This document shows positions 10,618 through 20,349 of a DNA stretch of 64,000 nt, in pieces. The position numbers and the translations under genes were made by a program. Source of the DNA: Podospora pseudocomata (taxonomy: Eukaryota; Ascomycota; Sordariomycetes; Sordariales; Podosporaceae); contig NW_026946366.1 of assembly GCF_035222375.1 (NCBI RefSeq), positions 2,108,001-2,172,000 of the forward strand, in the 5' to 3' direction. The notes beneath the pieces are model-generated. The model did no database searches and was not told the DNA's origin. It worked only from the letters and a program-made list of their open reading frames with translations. Numbering within the stretch: the stretch's first letter is position 1; each line of letters opens with the position of its first letter.

Positions 10618-13600
10618 ATGGTGCCTGCGCCATTACCATTACCGACGCGCTTCCCGTGCTGGGTCAGGGCGGTTTATTCTTGGGGGGGAGAGGTTCGTGC
10701 GATGCAATGCAATGCGATTGTTGATTTTTCTTTTCTTTTCTTTTTTTTCGCAGCTCGGGGACTCAGCTAACGGCATTGTTTTGTTCTTTTGTTCTAGAGC
10801 AAGCGAGATCTTGGGTTTATTGAGGGAGATTTAATTGAATGTCTGAATGCCGGCGATGGCTCGTGGTGGACAGGTCGTCTATTTCGCGACAGAAGAGCGG
10901 TCGGACTGTTTCCTTCTAATTTTGTCGAAGTATTGCCAGAGACATTTCGCCCAACGACGAGGTCAACCAGCCCCTTGCCAAACGGTAATACACCAAGTCC
11001 AAAGCATACGCCACAAAAATCCAGGACGTTTCGGAAACCATTCGAGGCTTATGCAAAAGCGCCGCATTATACGACGGCAAAGGTCCCAGAAACGTTCAGA
11101 GATGGCTATAAGAAAGAAGATGCGATTCCAGTCGCCCGATCCCGCGATACATCGGTCAACTCGATGGACAATACCTCCCCAGTCCGCCCATCTACTAGAA
11201 GGCAACGAGAGATTTCGCCCGCACCCCCTTCGAATTCCAGTTATAATCACCGAGCACCTTCTCCCGCTCCAACTCACCACCAAAATTATGGGTCAAGAAG
11301 CCCTTCACCTATGCCGGAATATCACCATGGTGGTTCTAGGGCACCATCTCCCGCCCCTCCTCAACACCACAACTACATCTCCAGATCTCCGTCACCGGCA
11401 CCACCGCAGGATGTGGGATACAACCCGCGCGCTATTTCACCCGCGCCACCACATCACGGTACCTATGACATGAGGGCCGCTTCGCCAGCTCCCCCACACC
11501 ACGGGGGTTATGATATGAGGGAGGCATCACCAGCGCCGCCGCATCACGGTGGCTATGATATGCGGGCAGCTTCCCCAGCACCACCGCAACACAATGCCTA
11601 TGGCATGAGGGCAGCATCGCCAGCTCCTCCCCAACATGGTGGCTACGGCATGAGAGCAGCGTCTCCAGCACCTCCGCAACATCATGCCTACGATTCAAGG
11701 GCGCCATCTCCAGCGCCCCCACAAGATGATGGATTTGACCCCAGAGCACCATCACCCACTCCTTCATACATCCCTTACAGGCCTCCCGAGGCGAGACAAC
11801 AGAGCTCTTTCCACCAGAGTGTGGATTCGACAATGCCATCCGGGCCACCTCTCTCCCACCGCCACCATGTACATCATATGAGCTTAGAGAGGCACAACTC
11901 TCCAGCACCTCCTCAGCATGGGAGACACACGTACCATCTAAGTCTCGACCGAAACATTGATAGGTCAGATTCGCCTCCTCCACCACCACCGCCTCCCCAC
12001 CGAACCAAGGTCACGCGGCAGGAGTCTCAGTTCTCTCAGGATGAAGGTTACTTTACGGGCATTTCCAGGGAGCAGTCAGCACTATCGAGAGGAAATTCCA
12101 ATGCTTCATATGGACAGGGCAACGTTTCACGACATCACTCTAACGCGTCCTACGAACCACCACAACAATCAGGTTTTCACACGCCGAGGACGCTTACAAC
12201 CCCTTGCCCGCCCTCTCCTGGTATCGATGGCCTTACACCATCACCGCTTAGAGAAGCGATGGATGATGTGATGGAGCAGTTGGATGCTCTCGGTGCTGGT
12301 TCCACTGTCAGTGCCGGCCGTGAGCCATCTCCAGAACCGCCTGTGTTGGACCCTTGGTCCCCTGCTTCATTTGATATGGTGCATGCGCGTTCAAGAAAGG
12401 AGCGGAAGCGGACCTCGCAGCTACGGCCCAATACATCAATGGGGATACCAGCTCATATTGACGAGGGGTATGAAACAAACAGCGGTACGGCCGACTCGTC
12501 TGTGGAACCAACGCCACTCGAAAGCTCTCAAGAACCACATCTCCCGCAGCTCAGCAACTATGTCGAGCGCATGGAATCCAGACTCAGAACCATGCACCAG
12601 CATAATGCTAGCGTTACTGAAGAGGACGAAGCCCCTCCACCGCCACCTAAGAGCAGCGTGTATGACAGGCCAAAGTCTTCCATGGGTATGGATGCCCCAC
12701 CGGAGCAAAAGTTGAGGCACAAGAAGTCGGGCTATGAAGGCATGGGCCGGAATATCCTCAACAGGACCTTTACCACCAAAACCAATTCAACAAATAGCTC
12801 ATCGAACACGCAGAGTACCGATCGGAGCTTGATGAGCGGTGTGTCAGCTGGAGGAATCAGCGCAACGAGCGCCGGCAGCCTTGCACGCAAGAATCGGAGT
12901 AGGGCCCACAGCGCGCTTGGTTTGCGGGAGCTTCTAAACGACGCTGATAGCGGTCGGCCTGAGACGCCCTTTTCAGGAGTGACTTATCACAGTAGCCACG
13001 CGTCTGACCACCAGAATCAGCAACAGCGCTCCAAGTCACAGTTGGGCTTCACCGAGGATCCCATGCCTGCGCTTCCCGGTCTTGGAGGTCTGGTAACACC
13101 CAAGCCGAAGAAGCAGAATTTCATTAAGCGCATTCTGGAGTCTGCCAAGACGGGAGTGGCCAGCACGCGAGGAAGCATCGCCGCTGCTGGAGCTAGCACC
13201 TCCAACCTTTCATCCTCGAATCGCTCTACACCTGCCCTGACGTCAATGTCTTCTGCCGCGTTGCTCCCTAGCAAGATGCCACCCCCCAGGGACATGGGCA
13301 TGGGTGGCGGCGTTGATTGGGTGCAGGTTCGTCGTGATATTAACCGGTCGAATTCGCTGAGCTTCAACGAAAAGGTGGAGAGAAAAGAAAGATGTCAGAT
13401 GTTGGATTATCCAGCGCTTGATCCAGTCGACGAGCTGTACAGCAGTATCGACGGTGATGAGGGGGCTGATGGGATGCCGGTTGCTGAGCCGACCAACTAT
13501 CATGCCATTAACTTGAGCCAGGTGGACAAGAACTCGCGGTTCCTGACGAATCTTGCGCCGACGACCACGGCCATCACCTTGGCGACAACATTCGTCTGCC

Positions 13601-15030
13601 GTCCCTATCGGAGTGATGTCCAGAGACTGCGAGCCATCTTTACTTGGGTTGCTGAGCATATCTGCTGGGAAGAGGATTTTGAGGGCGAGGTTGATACTAG
13701 ACAGGTCATTCAGTCCCGACGTGGGTGTGCCGAGGAGTATGCCGTGCTGGTGTTGGAAATGTGCGCCGCTGTCGGCCTTGGCTGCGAGGTTGTTCGCGGC
13801 TACCTCAAAACTCCGGGAGAGATTCCAGAAGTCAACATCATGCCCAGATCCAACCACTGGTGGAACGCTGTCCTGGTCGATAATGAGTGGCGCTTCATGG
13901 ACTGCTGTCTTGCCAGTCCATCGAACCCTAAGCGGGCCTTGTACTCGAGCCACAGCTCATCATCCGCCGACCCTTGGTGGTTCCTCGTCCGCCCATCCGA
14001 GCTTTGCTGGACGCACATCCCAGAGCACCACGCCCAGCAGCACCTGTGCCCACCCGTGGCCCACGAGACGCTCCTCAATCTCCCCTGCGCTTGCCCGCCT
14101 TTCTTCAAGAACGACCTCCAAATGGTGGACTACAACACCTCCCTTGTCCGCATCGAAGATCTCGAGATGGTCCATGTTAAGTTTAATGTGCCTCCTGATG
14201 TCGAAGTCGCCGCCGAGGTTGAGGTCCGGGCTTACTCCCGAGATATGGACGGCGACCTTTTTGAGTCTGGCGATGTCGTAAAGAAGCGAGCTCTCGCCCA
14301 GGCAGACTGGCATGGCGGCGTGAAGCGGTACACGGTCAAGGCTCTCCTCCCCGGCGACGAAGGAACCGGTGTCCTGAAGATCTATGCCGGCAAGCGTGGG
14401 TTGATGCACAGCATCAAGGACATCCCCCATCCCTTGGCTTTTGCCCTGCCAGTCATCCACACGGGCGAAAACCCACCCTACGAATTTGTCACCCGCCACC
14501 CCACCCCCCACGCGCAAAGACACGACATTTACGTTGTCCAACCCCAGTGCCAGCGGTTAGCACTGAACAACACGTTTGTCTTTGCCATCCGTCAACATCC
14601 CAGCTCGGCAGCCATCACGCCCGTGTCCCCCGCCGAGGAAAACAGAAGGGGAGGCGCGAGCCCGATACCGTTTATGCGGCCTGGTAGTGCCATGAGCATG
14701 ACTAGTAGTGCGGCTGGGTCCATGCCGTCGACGACTACATCCAACAGCAGCGGGGGCAGTAGCAAGCCGGCGAAACTGGCGATTCAAACCCCAGGAGGAA
14801 AAATCTTGAGGTTGATGAGAAAGGAGGAGAGGAGAGGGGTGGGAATCGCGGGCAAGATCATGTCGCCCAGCTCGTCGGGGTTGCACAGCGAGGAAGGGGT
14901 GGACGCGGGGGATGGGGGGTTGTGGGAGACGATTATCAAGTGTAGCGAGCGGGGCGTCTGGAGGGGGTTGGTGCTTGCTGATCGGACGGCTAGGTGGTGT
15001 GTTTTCGCGGAGTGGGTTTGCGAGGGTTAA
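10618..15030 (+). CDS. CYK3: Cytokinesis protein Cyk3 (SH3 plus transglutaminase-like domain)
   Basis: Two exons, 10618-10692 and 10798-15030, giving about 1435 residues. The 105-bp intron starts GTTCGT, has CAGCTAACG as branch site and ends TTCTAG. It joins MVPAPLPLPTRFPCWVRAVY to the rest of an SH3 domain (YSWGGE...DLGFIEGDLIECLNAGDGSWWTGRLF...GLFPSNFVE), so the first exon is essential. Next come a long proline/serine-rich linker with about twelve 15-residue repeats (11251-11775) and a transglutaminase-like domain near 13600-14050. In that domain the His (NHWWNAV) and Asp (RFMDCC) of the triad are present, but the catalytic Cys position is Ala (RRGCAEEYA). Cyk3 works at the contractile ring with Hof1 and Inn1 partners to drive septum formation. 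An ATG at 10933 would lose the SH3 domain and is rejected. Confidence 0.92.
11251..11775 (+). repeat. In-frame 45-bp tandem repeats in CYK3
   Basis: About twelve copies of a 15-codon unit with consensus R-A-x-S-P-A-P-P-x-H-x-x-Y-x-x. The central copies (RAASPAPPHHGGYDM and near matches) are the most alike and the outer ones more worn, as expected from replication slippage. Every unit has a Ser-Pro site, so the repeat multiplies possible proline-directed kinase sites and PxxP-type SH3 ligands. The latter points are inference. Confidence 0.9.
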
Positions 15031-15792
15031 GCCTTTCTTTCTTCTGTCCACCTGATGTATACGGCTCCCGGTTTGCGGGGGCATAATATGGGTTGTTTGA
15101 TGAAGTGTGTTTGGATTTGTTGTTGGAATATACACGGGTGGAAGACGTGGGTGTTATACAAAGGAGCCAAAAAGCAGGGTTTGTTTGACTATTTTTTTTC
15201 TGGAACATATAACATATACCAAGGTTGTTGGAAGGGGTTGTGTGGTATAAGCAAAGGGGATATTTTTTGGTTTCTTTTTCGCTTCACACATTATATCATT
15301 ATTTTTGTTTGAGAGAGTGAAGGTGGGGGAGGAAGCTAAAGCCTGGGAAATGTGGGAATTTGCATATAGGGATGGCGTTGTATCATGAGGCGATTTTTAA
15401 ACTTTTTCGACTTTTGGTTGGTGGCCGCAGGAGAAAGAGATATGTGTGTATCTCGGGTGTGCAGATACTGTTTGTTGTAGTGTGTATGTTTGGGGGAGAG
15501 AAAATAATGGTGTTGGTATCTTGTGTTTAGTTATATACCATGAAAGTAATTGACTGATTCTGACACTCGTCCATGTTGAGAGTAGGTGTCAGATAGATGT
15601 CTAATGATTCAGCAATGAGATTTTCTCATACCAGATACAGTTTTGAACCAGGAAGATCTGCCAGAGAGTAGTCATCATCAATCTGAATGAGTATCCGGAC
15701 TGGTGGACAAAAAAGGGAGTGGAAATATGAAGTTGGGACTGCTGCCAAGACTTGGTGATGGAGTTTATATGCACTCTCCCAAAACAGCAAAA
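15031..15792. other. Intergenic, 3' flank of CYK3 and of 5S copy B
   Basis: T/G-rich 3' untranslated and flanking sequence. No supported gene. Confidence 0.4.
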
Positions 15793-15911
15793 ACATACAA
15801 CACCAAAGAATCCCCAGTGGTCACCCACCTGAGTACTAGTTTGGCTGTCAGCTGTTTGACTCAGGCAGAGCGGACGGGATGCCGTATTTTCAGCTGCATA
15901 TGGTCGTATGT
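15793..15911 (-). rRNA. 5S ribosomal RNA (dispersed copy B, divergent isotype)
   Basis: Same length and ends as copy A (5' ACATACGACCAT, 3' GTTGTATGTT, then TTT), with the conserved GTAGTACTCAGGTGGGTGACC type core (here CTAGTACTCAGG). It differs from copy A at many positions, but helices stay paired. Helix II is CAGCTG/CAGCTG where copy A has CAACTG/CAGTTG. Helix III has GGCA/TGCC where copy A has GGGA/TCCC. Helix V has CCAAA/TTTGG. Paired changes of this kind argue that both are working genes. The minus-strand T-run after the 3' end fits Pol III termination. Confidence 0.92.
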
Positions 15912-16058
15912 GCCTTTGTCGAGCAGAAAATGATATTATGGGTATCTCAGCGTCCGATTACGCCCACAAAAGCCACACCCATAGACAAGAGCAAATAATG
16001 ATACCCTACATATATGTACAAATAATACAGTCATCTACCATCTGTTCAACCACTTTAA

Positions 16059-17097
16059 TCAGCTCCCCCACCTCGGCAAATAAAACCTCACATTCTCATA
16101 CACCAAAAACGTCACCCACGTCGCCGGCAAAACCCTCACAACACCAGGCATAACCCCCCGATAAAACCCCCTTATCCCCTCCTCCCTCCAAAGCTGCCTC
16201 ACCACGCCCTTTATCCCCCTGCCAAACCTCTCCTCTGCCTCGTAGCCCTGTAACCTGCTCCTCAGTACCTGAAGCGGGTAGGTAACCCCCCCAGCAACCA
16301 ACTTGGCAATCGTACTCAAGACAACAGTCGCCTCATTGCTCATATCCCCTTCCTTCCTCTCCTTATGCCGTGCCGAGTACATCTTCTTGAGCGGGTCATA
16401 GACAGCAAACTGCACCGCCCCGTGACTAACAGCCAACATCCCCACCCCCAACCCTCTATAAAACCCCTTTATCCCCTCCGTCTGGAACAAATCGACAGCC
16501 CCGGCGAGCATGTGAGGGTAGGCACCCTTTGTCCCCGCGTCAGAGGAGACCATCCGTGTCTTGAGCACCCAGATCGGGTTGGTGATAATCTGAGTTAGCG
16601 CCCCGGCCGCCAACGAGGCAACAAAAAAGTCTGGTGGTGACAGCCCCCCCACATTTTGCTGGGAGGGGGAGGATGACGAGGATTTGAGATACAAGATCCC
16701 CCTCTCAACATTATTCTTGAAAAAGAAAAACGACGCCCAGCTCGTGGCATTCCCGATCAAGTTGGGTGTTAACCCCCTATACAGACTCGCGAGCGGTTTC
16801 GGGTTGGAGCTGAGCGTGCGGATCAAAGAGACCGTTGTTGGTGGGGGGGTATTAGGGCTGTGTGACGAGCGGTGGACTAATTTCACCAGTCAGTACACCT
16901 TGTCATATAAATTTGAGACGAGGAGAAATAAAAAAAAAAAAAAAGAATATACTCTGCATTCGTGTCTTGACTATATCAAGCGGGTGCACAATCAGGGTGG
17001 CCATGGTGCCGGCCGACAAGCCGGCCACCGTCTCGACGAGCGCGGGGGAGGAGAGCTTCCGGCCGCCGCCGCGGTCATCTTGTGGTGGTTTCGTCAT
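16059..17097 (-). CDS. FLX1: Mitochondrial carrier, Flx1/SLC25A32-like (FAD/folate type)
   Basis: Two exons, 16953-17097 and 16059-16876, joined across a 76-bp intron (GTATAT...AAATTAG, with a long pyrimidine run just after the donor) to give 320 residues. Three mitochondrial-carrier repeats are seen: PLDIVKTRMQ, then IIHR... ; NPIWVLKTRM with the FYRGLGVGML loop; and YPLQVLRSRLQ with FYRGVMPGVVRV. NPIWVLKTR in repeat two and SLYRGLTPNLIGN are typical of the Flx1/SLC25A32 group, which moves FAD or folate/NAD-type cofactors across the inner membrane. The splice restores KTRMQ-IHRSS, the sequence usual after the first signature. Exact substrate is family inference. The 3' third of the gene is G/T-rich on the coding strand. 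Confidence 0.85.
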
Positions 17098-17678
17098 TTA
17101 AAACCTGGGGTGAAAATGTCTAGCTACATGACATCGTAAACAAACGGCTCCGTGTAAACAAAAATAAAACGGTGCGCATGTATAGGCCCAAAAGCGAGTG
17201 TGGTTTATCAAGAGTCGCGGCAAAAAAGCTATGACGCAAGGGTTCCTGCTGTTCGTCCTAAAAAAAAGTTTCCGGGATCCTCGGCCGAGCATGGTCGACT
17301 GAAACCGGGATTTAAGAAGCATTTTTCGGCGCCGTTTGGCCGGCGACGGTGATAGCTACGCCAAGACTTGAAATCCACGTTAACTTGACAAAGAGGGAGA
17401 AAAAGAAAGAGCAAAATGAACATTCATGAGTAGATTCATGATGCAGGAGTTGTGTCTGCTATTATAATGTACAATCGCGGTTATGGTATCACTTGCCCGC
17501 CCTCGTTCGCTCTGCTGATGACGAACTACCCCCAACCCATAATCCCGCTTTATCCCTCCTGATGCACCTTGCCCGTTGCGCTTTTCCCAGCGCGGCGCCA
17601 TCATTTTGAGTTGTTGTACTGATACACTCGGTCCATCACTGTTCCCTTTCCATATCTCGAGGTATTTATCGTCGCTAC
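17098..17678. other. Intergenic between the carrier promoter and TOM7 3' end
   Basis: Contains the promoter of the Flx1-like gene and the 3' flank of TOM7. No supported coding sequence. Confidence 0.4.
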
Positions 17679-18075
17679 TTAAGAAAGGGGAGAGAGGAGG
17701 CTGCAGAGATAGTTAGATGCTGATGTTCAAAGATCGGGTGTCAGGATAAAGCGCCGGCGGAGACATACCGGACCATGGATGGCCGAGGGTCGCTGCGGGT
17801 GTAGCCTGTGAAGTGTCAGTTGTCATGTTTTTGCTAGATAACCAGACAAGGTGACATACCAAGATAGAGGATGAAGGGGAGATAGCCACTGCTACAGTCA
17901 GTATTTCGCTCGCTAAAGCTGTCCGGCTCGTCCAACATACTAGTGAAGGGCAACGCGCGAGATCTCAATGAGCTTGCCAATGCGCTCCTGTTGCGTGGTT
18001 AGCCAGCTGCTTCATTCCCTCGTCACCCTGCCGGTCAGGTCTGCGTACCTTGGACTCCTCTGAAAGACGGAACAT
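17679..18075 (-). CDS. TOM7: Mitochondrial import receptor subunit Tom7
   Basis: Five tiny exons: 18049-18075, 17941-17987, 17860-17888, 17769-17805 and 17679-17700, split by four introns of 46-68 bp, each with a GTATGT or GTACGC donor and a CAG acceptor. They join without a break into 53 residues, starting MFRLSEESKERIGKLIEISR, with GYLPFILYLGYTRSDPRPS and ending RLLSPLS. This is the whole Tom7 fold: a short cytosolic head, one membrane helix (about 18-36) with the conserved internal proline, and the conserved TRSDPRPS tail. Tom7 is a tail-anchored subunit that tunes assembly of the TOM translocase in the outer mitochondrial membrane. No exon is long enough to be found as an open frame. It is divergent from the SF3B4 gene, with 357 bp between start codons. 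Confidence 0.93.
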
Positions 18076-18432
18076 TTTGGCGGTTTGTGATTGTCCTGAT
18101 GTGGGAATCTGGGGTATGTGGTCGTCGTGGGGTTGCAAGATGGAGCAGTCTCTCAATCAATGATGATGTTCCAGTGGCAGAATCGGTTTTTGGGCGGTCA
18201 CTTCCTGGACAAAGCTTGGCGCGGCTGACCCATGTCGCCCTGCAAGCTGACCCCTGCAAGTCAACCGCCGGACCCACCCACCTTCTCCAGAAAACTCGCG
18301 ACTTCTCAACGCACCGCGCTTCTTTGGTGGAAAGGTAGCTGCGAGAGGCGTCTTTTTACAATTGACGAAACCACCACCCAGTTGTCATCCAGCAAGCCCC
18401 CTTTCTCCACGACAGGTGTAGATAATCCCAAA
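18076..18432. promoter_or_regulatory. Short divergent promoter, TOM7 / SF3B4
   Basis: Only 357 bp separate two divergent start codons, so both promoters and leaders are packed here. No specific element is claimed. Confidence 0.6.
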
Positions 18433-19718
18433 ATGTCAAAACACTGGTATGTCTTCCCACGAACACATAACATTTCCCACAGATATAGCAAGCAAACATT
18501 TCCACCATGTCGATCATCAGGAGATTCAACATGACTAAATTATTCCTTTTTAGGGAGCAAAACAAAGATGCCACCGTCTACGTCGGCAACATAGACGAGC
18601 GCTTTACCCAAGAGCTCCTCACAGAGCTCATGACCCAAGTCGGCCCCGTCCGCCAGGTCCACATGCCCCTCGACCGCGTCACCCGCAACCACCAAGGCTA
18701 CGGCTTCATCGAGTTCGACACCCCCGAATCCGCCGAGTACGCCGCCAAGTGTCTCAATGGCATCCGTGTTCACGGCAAGCCCCTCCGCGTCAACAAGGCG
18801 TCCGCCGACAAGCAAAAGACGGTCGACATTGGCGCCGAGCTCTTTATCAACAACCTCGACCCCCAAGTCGACGAAAAGATCCTCTACGACACCTTCAGCA
18901 CCTTCGGTCAGATCCTCCGCCAGCCCAACATTGTGCGCGACGACAACAACATCTCCAAGGGGTATGGTTTCGTCAGCTTTGACTCGTTCGAGGCCTCCGA
19001 CGCCGCGCTGGCGAACATGAACGGGCAATATCTCTTGAGCAAGGCTATCAGTGTAGACTATGCGTACAAGAAGGACGGCAAGGGCGAGCGCCACGGTGAT
19101 GAGGCGGAAAGAAGACTGGCCGCCGAAGGCAAGAAGCACAACATAGTGCCCGAGCAACAGGTCCTCCCGCCAGCCTTCCATATGAATGCCCCCATCGCCG
19201 CCACAACACCCGTCACACCAGTCGCCGCCGTCCCGCCCATGATCGACCCCTCCATGACCGCCATTCCTCCACCAGTCGGCATGGTGCCCCCAGCTGTCCC
19301 TCCCCTCGGGCCGGGAGGCATGCCGCCAGTTCCAGTCGCGGCGTACGGCGGGCCCTTACCAACTGGACCAGCAGCCATGGGCGGTCGCGGTGGTCCTCCC
19401 CCAATTCCCTACGGCGGCGGTATGCCACCAGCTATGCCAAGCGGAGGCGGTGGTCGTATGAGCAACCTCCCTCCCCCACCATCTGGTCTCCCGGCGCGTC
19501 CACCCCCCAGCCAGGCCGGGTTTGGCGGTCCAGTGCCCTTCCACCCACCACCGGGGTTTGCTCCGCCCCCTCCTGTTGGTCCAGGTCAGCAAATGTACCC
19601 CCCTCCTGTTGGCTTCAACGGCCCGCCTCCACCTCAGGGATTCATGCCACCACCGGGAGGTGCCCCCCCTCCGGGCTTTGGTGGTCCACCTCCTAATGGC
19701 TACCCACGTCGAGGGTAG
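18433..19718 (+). CDS. HSH49: Splicing factor 3B subunit 4 (SF3B4/Hsh49)
   Basis: Exon 1 is only 14 bp (18433-18446, ATG TCA AAA CAC TG) and exon 2 runs 18554-19718. The 107-bp intron begins GTATGT and ends TTTTTAG. The product is 392 residues starting [20 protein letters not shown], which matches the family N-terminus, so the later ATG at 18507 is rejected. RRM1 (about 12-85) has TVYVGNI and [11 protein letters not shown]2 (about 98-175) has ELFINNL and KGYGFVSF. A long Pro/Gly/Met-rich tail follows. The protein belongs to the U2 snRNP SF3b complex and contacts pre-mRNA near the branch site. The tail ends in P/G repeats whose last unit has been duplicated into the 3' flank (see 19719-19863). 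Confidence 0.93.
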
Positions 19719-19863
19719 GACGATCGAGTGTGGGGTGATGGGAGGCCAGGAAATGTATCACCCTCCCGATGACTGCAACGGTCCGGCTCCCTCGCAAGGG
19801 TGCATGCCGCCACCGGGAGGTGCTCCGCCTCCTGGATATGGTGCTCCCCCTCCTGATGGGTAG
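19719..19863 (+). repeat. Duplicated 3' coding end of the SF3B4 gene, now downstream of its stop
   Basis: From about 19740 the sequence repeats 19580-19720 with a period of 160 bp: ATGCCACCACCGGGAGGTGC at 19644 recurs, with one change, at 19804. The second copy is in another frame than the gene and itself ends in a TAG at 19861-19863. It still reads [21 protein letters not shown] in its own frame. A 33-base intron would be needed to splice it on, which is too short. It is therefore most likely transcribed as 3' untranslated sequence. Confidence 0.85.
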
Positions 19864-20349
19864 AATCACTGAGGGCAGAACCATCGAGGCAGAACCATCA
19901 TGGGCGAGATCCCGGGGGGTAAAACTGTCGATGAGAATTTTGGGCGTTTATTATATGGGAATTGAACCGAAAAAAAAACAGTAGAGAAAGGAACCGTGGT
20001 GAAGCCTTGATACCCCGTTCATATAAGTAGGTAGTGTATTTTTAGGGAAGCAGAGAACAGTGTACATAATATGATGAGAATACATGATGCAAGAACACGA
20101 ATGGTGAGGATCTGGAACAGAAGGTAGAAGGCAATGGCGGTAGTGTCAGATAATTCTATTGATACAAACTACACTTCCTACAGCAACCAAAAATTGACCC
20201 CCTTTTACCCTTTAGTGAGTTGGGCCATTTTGCCCCCTATTTGACCTACGATTAAACCGTAAAAAACCCGCTGTCATCCGGGAAAATCAAATAAATCAAC
20301 GCCCCTTTCTTTTCACTAACCCCCAAGCTCAAAACCAGCAACCAACCTA
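19864..20349. other. Convergent intergenic region
   Basis: 3' flanks of the SF3B4 and CBP80 genes. A short direct repeat (GCAGAACCATC twice, about 19875 and 19890) follows the duplicated segment. No gene seen. Confidence 0.4.

Noticed and set aside
10358-10834. Open frame of 158 residues running over the CYK3 first exon
   Set aside because: It is in another frame; the SH3 domain is reconstructed only with the 10618 start and the 105-bp intron.
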